A DNA stretch of 64,000 nt from Artemia franciscana (Eukaryota > Arthropoda > Branchiopoda > Anostraca > Artemiidae). The stretch lies in assembly GCF_032884065.1 (NCBI RefSeq), contig NW_027062652.1, positions 1 to 64,000 of the forward strand, given 5' to 3'. The notes beneath the pieces were generated by a model, which saw nothing but the letters and a program-made list of their open reading frames with translations, ran no database searches and was not told the DNA's origin. Of this stretch, positions 1-9,414 are shown piece by piece. The position numbers and the translations under genes are program-made. Every line of letters starts with the position of its first letter. Within the stretch, counting starts at the first letter, position 1.

Positions 1-215
1 CTAAAAAAAGGAAAAAACTGAAAAATAAAGGAGAAAAAGAAAACTAAAAAAATATAAATAAAAATAAAAAAACTAAAAAGATAAAAACTTCAAAAAAAAC
101 TAAAAAGAAAAAAGAAAAAAACTAAAAAACCTAAAAAAAGGTAAAAACCAATAAAAAAAAACTAAAAACAAAAAAGGGAAAAAATTAAAAATTTATTTCA
201 TCATAAGTTTTCAAC
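1..215. repeat. A-rich degenerate (CTAAAAA)n tract
   Basis: Irregular low-complexity DNA built from CTAAAAA/GAAAAA words. Similar tracts recur inside the Helitron cluster (25.9-27.4, 37.2-37.4, 45.1-45.4, 48.2-48.5 and 62.1-62.4 kb), so it is part of the repeat family rather than a local poly(A). No gene seen. Confidence 0.8.
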
Positions 216-221
216 TGACGA

Positions 222-415
222 AATTACAGACCGGGACATCGGGACACAAATGACGACCGGGACACCGGCACATAGGGAATATGAATGACGACACTCAAAG
301 AGAAAGCGACCGGGACAAAAGGAATGTTCGATTAGCAATCAACAAAGCACCGGGACACAAATGACGACCGGGACACAGGGAGTATAAATGACGACCAGGA
401 TATAAGTAAAAAAAA
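222..415. repeat. GGGACA minisatellite
   Basis: Irregular tandem copies of words such as ATGACGACCGGGACAC and GGGACACAGGGAATATAAA. The same word family fills about 25 stretches of the window. Open frames across it are by-products of the repeat. Confidence 0.85.
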
Positions 416-585
416 ACTAAAAAAACTAAAAAAAAGGTAAAAACTACAAAAAAACTAAAAAGAAAAAAAAAAAAAAACTAATAAAAAAACTAAAAAATCT
501 AAAAATCTAAATAAACTAAAAAAGAAAAAAAATAAAAAAGGAAAAAAATAAAGGAGAAAAACAAAACTAAAAAACGAATGTATAT
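416..585. repeat. A-rich degenerate tract
   Basis: Same CTAAAAA-type sequence as at the window start, here between two minisatellite stretches. Bases 415-1252 are repeated almost unchanged at 27415-28424. Confidence 0.75.
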
Positions 586-868
586 ACAGACCGGGACACC
601 GGGATACAAATGACGACCGGGACACAGGGAATATAAATGACGACCGGGACACAGGGACACAACTACAACGGGGACGCCGGGGGGCACAGGGGGATATAAA
701 TGACGACCGAGACACCGGGACACATGGAATATAAATGACGCCCGGGACACTCAAAGAGAAATCACAGACTGGGACACCGGGACACAAATGACGACCGGGA
801 CACAGGGACAAAACTACAAAGGGGATGCCGGGGGGCACAAGGGGATATATAAATGACGATGGCGACAC
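586..868. repeat. GGGACA minisatellite
   Basis: Longer stretch of the same word family. It includes a segment GGGACACAGGGACACAAC-TACAACGGGG that matches the subterminal part of the Helitron 3' end, suggesting the minisatellite expanded from there. Confidence 0.85.
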
Positions 869-1068
869 AGGGAATGGTAGATTAGCAATCACCATCAACA
901 AAGCTCAAGGGCAATCATTAGAATCATGAGGAATAGATCTGAATACGGATTGTTTTCCCATGGACCATTATATGTTGCATTTTCAAGAGTCGGTAAACAA
1001 TCTATTTATATGCACAGACAATGGGACAGCAAAGAATGTTGTATATTCGCAAGTTTTACGTAGTTAAA
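869..1068 (+). pseudogene. Helitron helicase C-terminal fragment
   Basis: Conceptual translation gives a decayed match to the last ~65 residues of the H1/H3 Rep-helicase: the motif V region (INKAQGQSLE) and the region around the motif VI ACSRV, here decayed. Stops and small indels interrupt it. Near-identical fragments lie at 27.9-28.1, 37.9-38.1, 45.8-46.0, 47.5-47.7 (-) and 62.8-63.0 kb, so this scrap has been copied as part of short elements and is not a gene. Confidence 0.8.
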
Positions 1069-1103
1069 AACATATATATATATATATATATATATATCTA
1101 TAT

Positions 1104-1252
1104 TCACAGGTGGGACATAGGGACACAACTACAATGGCGCGTAACTAATATGGCGCGTAACGACTTACGCGCGCGGGGGGGCTTGGGGGGGGCGCGAAGC
1201 GCCCCCACCAACTAGGTGTTGGGGTGGCGCGAAGCGCCACCCCAACAGCTAG
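1104..1252 (+). mobile_element. Helitron 3' terminus with two hairpins
   Basis: Begins CACAGGTGGGACATAGGGAC, runs through repeats of ATGGCGCGTAAC and a G-rich stretch, then has two hairpins in series. The first (GCGCGAAGCGC core) is followed by ACCAACTAG ending at 1215; the second (GGGGTGGCGC-GAA-GCGCCACCCC) by AACAGCTAG ending at 1252. A GC hairpin about 10 nt before CTAG is the known Helitron 3' end. The reference form of this terminus in the window. Confidence 0.9.
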
Positions 1253-2060
1253 TAGATATATAAAAATAAGTTGTCTGTCTGTTATGTCTGTTACACTTTG
1301 TCTGTTAATCGGCTTGCTTGAATAATCAAATATCTTTGAAAAGACAACAGTATTAAAAGAGATTAAATTTCTTAAAGAGTAAAAAACTGGTAACTTCAAA
1401 AATCTATCTATCTATCTATATATATAAAAAGATATATAAAAATAAGTTGTCCGTCTGTTATGTCTGTTACACTTTGTCTGTTAATCGGCTTGCTTGAATA
1501 ATCAATTATCTTTGAAAAGACAACAGTATTAAAAGAGATTAAATTTCTTAAAGAGTAAAAAACTGGTAACTTCAAAAATCTATGTATCTATATTTATATA
1601 TATAAAAATAAGTTGTCTGTCTGTTACACTTTGTCTGTTAATCGGCTTGCTTGAATAATCAAATATCTTTGAAAAGACAACAGTATTAAAAGAGATTGAA
1701 TTTCTTAAAGAGTAAAAAACTGGTAACTTCAAAAATCTATCTATCTATATATAAAAATAAGTTGTCCGTCTGTTATGTCTGTTACACTTTGTCTGTTAAT
1801 CGGCTTGCTTGAATAATCAAATATCTTTGAAAAGACAACAGTATTAAAAGAGATTGAATTTCTTAAAGAGTAAAAAACTGGTAACTTCAAAAATCTATCT
1901 ATCTATATATTTAAAAATAAGTTGTTTGTCTGTTAAGTCTGTTACACTTTGTCTGTTAATCGGCCTGCTTGAATAATCAAATATCTTTGAAAAGACAACA
2001 GTATTAAAAGAGATTAAATTTCTTAAAACTGGTAACTTCAAAAATCTATCTATCTATATC
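1253..2060 (+). repeat. Tandem array of ~165-bp Helitron solo 5' ends (5 copies)
   Basis: Five head-to-tail copies, starting near 1256, 1433, 1603, 1749 and 1907. Each opens with the Helitron 5' sequence TATATATAAAAATAAGTTGT, continues GTCTGTTACACTTTGTCTGT and CGGCTTGCTTGAATAATC, and ends AACTTCAAAAATCTATCTAT where the next TC begins. No 3' hairpin lies inside a unit. Confidence 0.9.
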
Positions 2061-2116
2061 TATATCTATATATATAAAAATAAGTTGTCTGTCTGTGTGT
2101 CTCTCTGTGGATCAGG

Positions 2117-2231
2117 TGACGTCATGTTTCAGTGTCGGCTGACGTCATGAAGTTAGTTGTCGTCATTTTTGCTATGACGGTGACGTCATTAAAGATATTT
2201 AAGACATATATGTTCACGTAGAAATCTATTG
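2117..2231 (+). promoter_or_regulatory. Helitron leader with three TGACGTCA sites
   Basis: Perfect TGACGTCA (CRE/ATF-type palindrome) at 2117-2124, 2140-2147 and 2181-2188, then a TATA-like GATATTTAAG about 35 nt before the ATG at 2232. The same arrangement precedes every coding Helitron here. That it is a promoter is inferred from position and conservation. Confidence 0.55.
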
Positions 2232-2582
2232 ATGTTTAAGTTTAAAATGACTGATGAACTTACAATGGCAAAAGCCGATGAAGATGCTCAAAGAGTCTAT
2301 GCCAAAAAACTTGCTGCTGATAGAGAAAGTCAGAAAAGAAAGCGTGCCGAGGAATCAAAAGAACAGCAAGGAAACAGGCTTGAGGCTAAAGAACGCAAAA
2401 CCGCGCAGTTAGATGAAGATCCACCTGGACAGCGAGAGTCAAAACATATCAAAAATGAACATGATAGCGATGATGATTGGGTTTGGGATTTTGACTTGGA
2501 TAAGGTCATCAATGCCTACCAGATTTTAGTTAAAAAAACAAAGGTTCGGCGATATGTATTTCATAGTGAAGCTGAAAAATAA
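2232..2582 (+). CDS. Helitron A-type small protein (basic repeat plus acidic tail)
   Basis: A 116-residue protein of unknown function. The ATG at 2232 matches the start used by all relatives; an upstream TTG gives only one extra residue. Residues 1-30 match the N-terminus of the Rep-helicase; residues ~30-52 form one 23-residue-type basic repeat (RESQKRKRAEESKEQQ). Then come a KERKTAQLDEDPPGQRESKH linker and an acidic, aromatic tail (DDDWVWDFDLDKVINAYQIL). The last 16 residues after ILVKK depend on the length of an A run and are probably a shifted reading of an older C-terminus. It lies in H0 behind the TGACGTCA leader. It has no Rep or helicase motif, so it may be a regulator or a relic; the open frame and its many relatives argue that it is or was expressed. 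Confidence 0.6.
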   Translation: MFKFKMTDELTMAKADEDAQRVYAKKLAADRESQKRKRAEESKEQQGNRLEAKERKTAQLDEDPPGQRESKHIKNEHDSDDDWVWDFDLDKVINAYQILVKKTKVRRYVFHSEAEK

Positions 2583-2640
2583 AGAAGAAAAAGAAAACTG
2601 AAAAAAGAAAAAATGTAAAAAACTAAAAAATACTAAAAAG

Positions 2641-2800
2641 AAAAAACACTCAAAGAGAAATTACAGACCGGGACACAAATGACGACCGGGACAGAGGGTA
2701 TATAAATAACGACCGGGACACTCAAAGAGAAATTACAGACTGGGATACCGGGACACAAATGACGACCGGGACACAGGGAATATAAATGACGACCAGGACA
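2641..2800. repeat. GGGACA minisatellite
   Basis: About 160 bp of the CCGGGACACAAATGACGA word family between the small ORF and the Rep-helicase pieces of H0. Confidence 0.85.
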
Positions 2801-2870
2801 CAGGTATTTAAGAATATCGGTCAAAGACAAATTTTTAATTGTAAGAAGACCGTTGAAAGAGAAATTTCTA

Positions 2871-3923
2871 ATTGTAAAATGACTGAAGAACCTACAATGG
2901 CAACGGTACAACCATCGAAGTAGATAACCAGTGGGTTGTTCCATATTCCCCATTAGTGCGAAACGTCAACCCCAAGTCAAATTCGTGCATTGTTTGGCAT
3001 CATTTTAACAACTTGCTATCCATCAGCTCCTACAGAGTTATGGGAAAAATATAAGTCAAAAATGTCCGAAGATATACTCCATCAAAAACAGTTAGAGACG
3101 TCAGATATGACTTTTGATTTTACATCAGATGTCGTATGTACAAAATAACATTTCCAAGTTAACGTCGGAACAAAAAGACATTTATGATACGATAGACTCA
3201 ATTTCAGGACGTATACAACTACCTGCTGATTTCTGTAATTTAGTGACGTCCAAAAATGAATTGATTGAAAAAGTATTTCCGAATATTCTAAAAAATTATA
3301 ATAATAATAAATGGCTAAGTGAAAGAGCGATTCTCGCACCCAAAAATATAGACGTCCACGAAATCAACAATATTGTTTTGACCAAGATTCGAGATCAGGC
3401 AGTCCTTTACAAGTCAGTCGACACAGTTTTGGTACCAAATGAAGTGGTTAATTATCCATCTGATTTTTTAAATTCCATAGATCTTTCAGGGTTTCCACCA
3501 CACGTGCTACAACTAAAAATAGGCGTACCAATAATACTTTTAAGAAATATCAACCCACCAAAGCTTTGCAATGGCACGCGACTTGCCGTAAAAAAAACAA
3601 TGGAAAACCTAATAGAGGCCACAATCTTGACAGGGCCTTTTGAGGGTGAGGCTGTTCTTATTCCTCGCATTCCCATGATTACAACGTATCTGCCTTTTCA
3701 ATTTAAAAGATTGCAATTCCCAATTCGATTAGCATTTGCAATCACCATTAACAAAGCTCAAGGTCAATCATTAGAAAATGTGGTATAGATCTTAATACTG
3801 ATTGTTTTTCCCATGGACAATTGTACGTTGCATGTTCGAGGGTCGGTAAACCTGACAATCTATTTATATGCAGCGACAATTGGACAGCGAAAAATGTTGT
3901 ATATTCGCAAGTTTTACGCAGTT
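2871..3923 (+). pseudogene. Rep-helicase remnant of H0
   Basis: Pieces of the H1/H3 protein joined by deletions. In order: a short N-terminal-like start (MTEEPTMAT), a scrap of the Rep domain (DNQWVVPYSPL), part of the Rep-helicase linker (SQIRALFGIILTTC...LWEKYKSKMSE), a short helicase lead-in (SYVQNNISKL), and the helicase C-terminal part from DSISGRIQLP to the motif V region. The Walker A and B segments and the HUH motif are gone. The longest open part is 3114-3788; a one-base loss in an A run then ends it. It cannot encode a working Rep or helicase. Confidence 0.85.
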
Positions 3924-4070
3924 AATTTGTATTGTATCTATCTATCTATATAAAAATCAATTGCTGGCAATTGGAAACGGAAAGCTCCCAGTAGTGGGAA
4001 AGCCAAAAATGTTGTATATTCGCAATTTTTACGTAGTTTGAAACACATATATAAATCTATCTATATTCAC

Positions 4071-4188
4071 AGGTGGGACACAGGGACACAACTACAATGG
4101 CGCGTAACTAATATGGCACGTAACGACTTACGCGTGCGGGGGGGGGGGGGGGGGGGGGGGGGGCGCGAAGCGCCACCCCAACAGCTAG
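4071..4188 (+). mobile_element. Helitron 3' terminus of H0 with 26-nt G tract
   Basis: Same CACAGGTGGGACACAGGGAC start and ATGGCGCGTAAC repeats as the terminus at 1104. A pure G run of 26 nt (4138-4163) replaces the usual interrupted G-rich stretch and first hairpin, leaving only the second hairpin and CTAG (4185-4188). Confidence 0.85.
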
Positions 4189-4238
4189 TATATATATAAA
4201 AATAAGTTGTCTGGCTGTGTGTCTGTCTGTCTGTCAAG

Positions 4239-4351
4239 TGACGTCATGTTTCTGTGTTGAATGACGTCATCAAGTTAGTTGTCGTCATTTTTGCTACGAC
4301 GGTGACGTCATTCAAGATATTTAAGACATATGTTCACGTAGAAATCTATTA
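4239..4351 (+). promoter_or_regulatory. H1 leader with three TGACGTCA sites
   Basis: TGACGTCA at 4239-4246, 4262-4269 and 4303-4310, then CAAGATATTTAAGACATATG about 35 nt before the ATG at 4352. Spacing matches the leader of H0. Confidence 0.55.
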
Positions 4352-7300
4352 ATGTTTAAGTTTAAAATGACTGATGAACTTACAATGGCAAAAGCCGATG
4401 AAGATGCTCAAAGAGTCTATGCCAAAAAACTTGCTGCTGATAGAGAAAGTCAGAAAAGAAAGCGTGCCGAGGAATCAAAAGAACAGCAAGGAAACAGGCT
4501 TGAGGCTGATAGAGAAAGAAAGAACAGAAAGCGTGCCGAGGAATCAAAAGAACAGCAAGGAAACAGGCTTGAGGCTGATAGAGAAAGAAAGAACAGAAAG
4601 CGTGCCGAGGAATCAAAAGAACAGCAAGCAAACAGGCTTGAGGCTGATAGAGAAAGAAAGAACAGAAAGCGTGCTGAGGAACTACCAGAGTAACGCGGAA
4701 GCAGACTTGCAGCTAAAAGAGAAAGTGAAAAAAGAAGGCGTGCCGAGGAATTACAAGAACAGCAAGAAATCAGGCTTGCTGCTGATAGAGAAAGTAAGAA
4801 AAGAAAGCGTGCCGAGGAATCACAAGAACAGCAAGAAATCAGGCTTGCTGCTGATAGAGAAAGTAAGAAAAGAAAGCGTGCCGAGGAATCAGAACAACCT
4901 GAAAGTTATCGCCTGGCATTCAGGTACAACCCAGTCGATGATTATAGCTTGAGTAGATGTGTTCAAATCGGGACAATGTCTAAAATTTGTCCCTATTGCA
5001 AGGCCTTGAAATTCAATGGTGAAACAATGGGAATGTGTTGCGCCTCAGGAAAAGTTAAACTTCCTCTATTGGCTGCACCACCAGAGCCATTGAAGACTTT
5101 CCTTACTGGAACTACGTCAGAATCTAAGCGTTTTTTGTCACAAATCAGAAAATACAACTCATGTTTCCAAATGACGTCGTTTGGAGCCCAAATCGAAAAT
5201 CCAGATCAATTTATGTCTACTTTCAAAGTAAAAGGGCAAATTTATCATAGAGCAGGGTCCCTTCTACCATTCTCAGGCGAGAATCATAAATTTTTACAAT
5301 AGTACTTCATCAGTGATAGAAATTCTGAATTGAATGCACGTTGCGAAATTTCTCCCAACGTTGAAAGGACAATCGTTTCCCAATTGCAACATCTTTTCCA
5401 CGAAAATAATAATTTAGTGCGTTTGTTCAAAACAGCCATCGATTTGATGCCTACTGATACGCATGAAATTGTTATTTCCGCTGACAAAACGCCTCCTGGC
5501 CAACATGTGCGTAGATACAATGCTCCAACTATCGACGAAGTGGCAATCGTTATGGTCGGTGATCAGTTTTTACCTCGAGATATTATTCTTCATAAGCGAA
5601 ACGCTCAGTTGTTAAGAATTGCTGAAACTCATCGATGCTACGATGCCCTACAATATCCTATCATTTTTTGGGATGGAGCCGACGGCTATCACTTTAATAT
5701 TAAATTGATGAATCCAGCCACTAACAAAGAAATGAATAAGAAATGCAGTGCAATGCATTATTATTCCTATAGACTAATGATTCGGCAGGATGAAGAAAAT
5801 TATATTTTAAAATGCCGTGAATTGTTTCACCAATTTGTCGTTGATATGTATGCTAAAATTGAATCAGAACGTTTGCTATATATCCGCCTGAATCAGACCA
5901 AGCTCCGCTCTTAACAATACATTCATTTGCGAGATGCAGTTATAAATGACGGTAATACCACAAACGTTGGAAGATTAACAATTTTACCTTCGTCATATGC
6001 TGGCAGTCCCCGTCATATGCATGAATATGCTCAAGATGCTATTGCGTATGTTCGTCTCTATGGTCGTCCAGATTTATTTATTACATTTACATGTAATCAA
6101 TCTTGGGACGAGATACTGCAGCTTTTACTTCAAGGACAATCGGCGGTTCATAGGCATGACATTACGGCCCGTGTCTTCTGGCAAAAGTTGAAATCACTGA
6201 TAAACTACATAGTAAAACTTGAAGTGTTTGGGTCAATGCGATGCTGGATGTACTCAGTGGAATGGCAAAAACGAGGTTTGCCACACGCACATATACTAAT
6301 CTGGCTACATAAAAAAATTACTTCGAACGAAATTGATGATGTGATTTCCGCTGAAATACCTGATAAAAATGTCGATAAGGGGTTACATGATATTATTGTA
6401 AAAAATATGATACATGGACCTTGCGGTGCACTGAACGAAAATTCACCATGCATGGCCAAAGGAAGGTGCACAAAGCAATACCCTCGACTTTTAGTATCAA
6501 ACACAATTACTGGCAATGATTGTTACCCACAATATAGAAGAAGATCTACTGAAGATGGCGGTAAAACAGCAATAATAAAGAAGCGTAACGGTACCACCAT
6601 CGAAGTAGATAACCAGTGGGTTGTTCCATATTCCCCATTATTATCAAAAACATTTAATGCACACATAAACGTTGAATACTGTAACTCCGTAAAGGCAATC
6701 AAATACATATGTAAATACGTCAACAAAGGCAGTGACATGGCAGTTTTTGGCTTGCAGCCCGAAATCAAAGATTTCGACGAAATAGTACAATATCAGGCTG
6801 GAAGATACATAAGCAGTAATGAAGCTGTTTGGTGAATTCTTTCATTTCCGATACATGAACGTAGTCCAGCTGTTGTTCACTTAGCGGTACATTTACAGAA
6901 TGGTCAACGTGTTTATTTCACGGAAACCAACGTGCAACAAAGAGTCCTGAATCCACCGGATACAACATTAACAGCTTTTTTTTTGCTTTGCAAAAATGAT
7001 TTTTGCAAAAAGACTGCTGTATACTGAAGTGCCTTCGTATTACACGTGGAATACTAAAAATAAAGTATTTGAACGTCGAATACAGGGTAAGTCAGTCGAC
7101 GGCCAACCTACCATCTTCAAAGATACCACGATAGGAAGACTCTACACCGTTCACCCCAATCAACATGAATGCTTCTTTCTACGCCTGCTTTTGGTGAATG
7201 TACCCGGTCCGACATCCTTTGAGTATTTGAGAACTGTAAACGGTACTATACATGACACTTACCGTAGTGCATGCCAAGCTCTGAATTTATTGGTGAATGA

Positions 7301-9063
7301 CCAACACTGGGATAACTGCATCAATGACGCGTGCGAAACGTCAACCCCAAGTCAAATTCGTGCATTGTTTGGCATCATTTTAACAACTTGCTCTTAATCA
7401 GCTCCTACAGAGTTATGGGAAAAATATAAGTCAAAAATGTCCGAAGATATACTCCATCGAAAACAGTTAGTGACGTCAGATATGACTTTTGATTTTACAT
7501 CAGAAATTTATAACTACACTTTAGTTATTATAGAAGATTTGTGCGTACGTATGGCAAACAAACCTCTTCAGGATTTTGGAATGCCTTCACCTAACCGTAT
7601 CGCCGCTGTTTCGACATGTGTAGAATTGGATCGTGAACAAAGTTACAGTACGAGTGATCTATTGTCGTATGTACAAAATAACATTTCCAAGTTAACGTCG
7701 GAACGAAAAGACATTTATGATACGATAATGCATTGTGTCGATAACAACGTTGGATAAATTTTCTTTTTGGATGCGCCAGGAGGTACTGGTAAAACATTTG
7801 TGATAAAACTGATTCTGGCATCAATTCGATCAAAAAATGATATAGCGTTGGCAATTACGTCGTCCGGAATAGCCGCAACATTGCTGCCTGGTGGAAGAAC
7901 TGCTCATTCCGCTTTGAAATTGCCTCTGAATTTGCATTCCACAGAAACTCCCACGTGCAATATTTCCAAATCATCTGGGATGGGTAAAGTATTGCAGCAA
8001 TGCAAACTTATTATTTGGGATGAGTGCACAATGGCACACAAAAAATCGCTCGAGGCTCTGGATCAATGCTTGAAAGATTTGAGAGGGAAGTCGAAACCCT
8101 TTGGCAGCACATTAATATTGCTTGCGGGAGATTTCAGGCAAACATTACCTATAATACCTAGATCAACTCCTGCAGACGAAATGAATGCTTGCCTGAAAGA
8201 TTCTAATTTATGGGCACACGTAAAAATATTAAAATTAACTACAAATATGCGTGTCCGATTGCAAAACGATGACTCTGGTCAAACATTTTCAGATCAAGTG
8301 CTGGCAATTGGAAACGGAAAGCTCCCAGTAGACTCAATTTCAGGACGTATACAACTACCTGCTGATTTCTGTAATTTAGTGACGTCCAAAAATGAATTGA
8401 TTGAAAAAGTATTTCCGAATATTCTAAAAAATTATAAAAATAATAAATGGCTAAGTGAAAGAGCGATTCTCGCACCCAAAAATATAGACGTCCACGAAAT
8501 CAACAATATTGTTTTGACCAAGATTCGAGACCAGGCAGTCCTTTACAAGTCAGTCGACACAGTTTTGGAACCAAATGAAGCGGTTAATTATCCATCTGAA
8601 TTTTTAAATTCCATAGATCTTTCAGGGTTTCCACCACACGTGCTACAACTAAAAATAGGCGTACCAATAATACTTTTAAGAAATATAAACCCACCAAAGC
8701 TTTGCAATGGCACTCGACTTGCCGTAAAAAAAAACAATGGAAAACCTAATAGAGGCCACAATCTTGACAGGGCCTTTTGAGGGTGAGGCTGTTCTTATTC
8801 CTCGCATTCCCATGATTCCAACGGATCTGCCTTTTCAATTTAAAAGATTGCAATTCCCAATTCGATTAGCATTTGCAATCGCCATTAACAAAGCTCAAGG
8901 TCAATCATTAGAAAAATGTGGTATAGATCTTAATACTGATTGTTTTTCCCATGGACAATTGTACGTTGCATGTTCGAGGGTCGGTAAACCTGACAATCTA
9001 TTTATATGCAGCGACAATTGGACAGCAGAGAATGTTGTATATTCGCAAGTTTTACGCAGTTAA
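4352..9063 (+). pseudogene. Helitron Rep-helicase (H1), full domain set, disabled
   Basis: Family: Helitron RepHel, which nicks and transfers single-stranded transposon DNA and unwinds it. Order seen: N-terminal leader; 69-bp (23-residue) basic repeats at ~4430-4890; a CPYC...CC motif near 4990-5040; the Helitron_like_N/Rep region ~5550-6830 with FITFTCN (near 6085), HUH motif GLPHAHIL (near 6280) and two catalytic-type tyrosines in YICKY (6704-6718); a linker; and a PIF1-type helicase ~7765-9060 with Walker A GGTGKT, Walker B WDEC, GDFRQTLP, KAQGQSLE and ACSRV. In-frame stops occur at 4691, 5300, 5912, 6833, 7395 and 7755, with frameshifts near the T run at ~6980 and the A run at ~8728. The length matches the H3 protein plus its ~300-residue deletion. 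A decayed plain DNA transposon gene. Confidence 0.9.
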
Positions 9064-9090
9064 TTTGTATTGCATCTATCTATCTATCTA

Positions 9091-9414
9091 TCTATATAAA
9101 AACGAGTTGTGTGTATGCATGTTTGTTTGTTTGTAAAAAGAGCGTTTGCATATGACGTCATTATTAGTACATACGGCTTTGTATATGCACAGACAATGGG
9201 AAAGCAAAGAATGTTGTATATTCGCAATTTTTACGTAGTTTGAAACACATATATAAATCTATCTATATTCACAGGTGGGACACAGGGACACAACTACAAT
9301 GGCGCGTAACTAATATGGCGCGTAACGACTTACGCGCGCGGGGGGGCTTGGGGGGCGCGAAGCGCCCCACCAACTAGGTGTTGGGGTGGCGCGAAGCGCC
9401 ACCCCAACAGCTAG
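9091..9414 (+). mobile_element. 324-bp mini-Helitron module at the 3' end of H1
   Basis: Opens TCTATATAAAAACGAGTTGT just after the RepHel stop, has one TGACGTCA and runs to the shared 3' terminus and CTAG. It therefore has both Helitron ends with no coding. The same module sits at the same place in H3 (21180-21522), so it is either an old insertion in their common ancestor or an internal second origin of the element. Confidence 0.7.

Larger units (their letters stand above)
2065..4188 (+). mobile_element. Helitron H0, internally deleted
   Basis: Starts with TCTATATATATAAAAATAAG and ends with the GC hairpin and CTAG at 4185-4188. It carries a short A-type ORF, a minisatellite, and scrambled Rep-helicase pieces joined by several internal deletions. 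A 30-odd bp helicase scrap (TGCTGGCAATTGGAAACGGA, near 3960) sits out of order just before the 3' terminus, showing more than simple deletion. Its 3' end abuts the 5' end of H1 with no spacer. Confidence 0.85.
4189..9414 (+). mobile_element. Helitron H1, full length, coding broken
   Basis: Runs from TATATATAAAAATAAGTTGT, directly after the CTAG of H0, to the double-hairpin 3' terminus with CTAG at 9411-9414; the base after it is T. Length 5.2 kb. It is the only copy here that retains every domain of the Rep-helicase, including the Rep catalytic tyrosines, but the coding has about six nonsense codons and two frameshifts. A second Helitron 5' end lies inside it at 9091. Confidence 0.88.

Noticed and set aside
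455-901. Open frames on the minisatellite strands reading VPVVIYIPSVPVVICVPV and similar, throughout the window
   Set aside because: They follow the GGGACA minisatellite, change frame with repeat number and have no start context or domain; by-products of low-complexity DNA.
1253-2060. A CRISPR-like array
   Set aside because: Units are ~165 bp and near identical along their full length with no variable spacers, and the setting is eukaryotic.
4138-4163. The G tract as a telomere-like repeat
   Set aside because: Pure G with no TTAGG-type unit, and its position inside a Helitron terminus explains it.
4374-4952. 192-residue frame in a second reading frame of the 69-bp repeats (and 24820-25581 on the other strand)
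   Set aside because: A shifted reading of the repeats; since 69 is a multiple of three, all frames stay open. The Rep-helicase frame is the real one.
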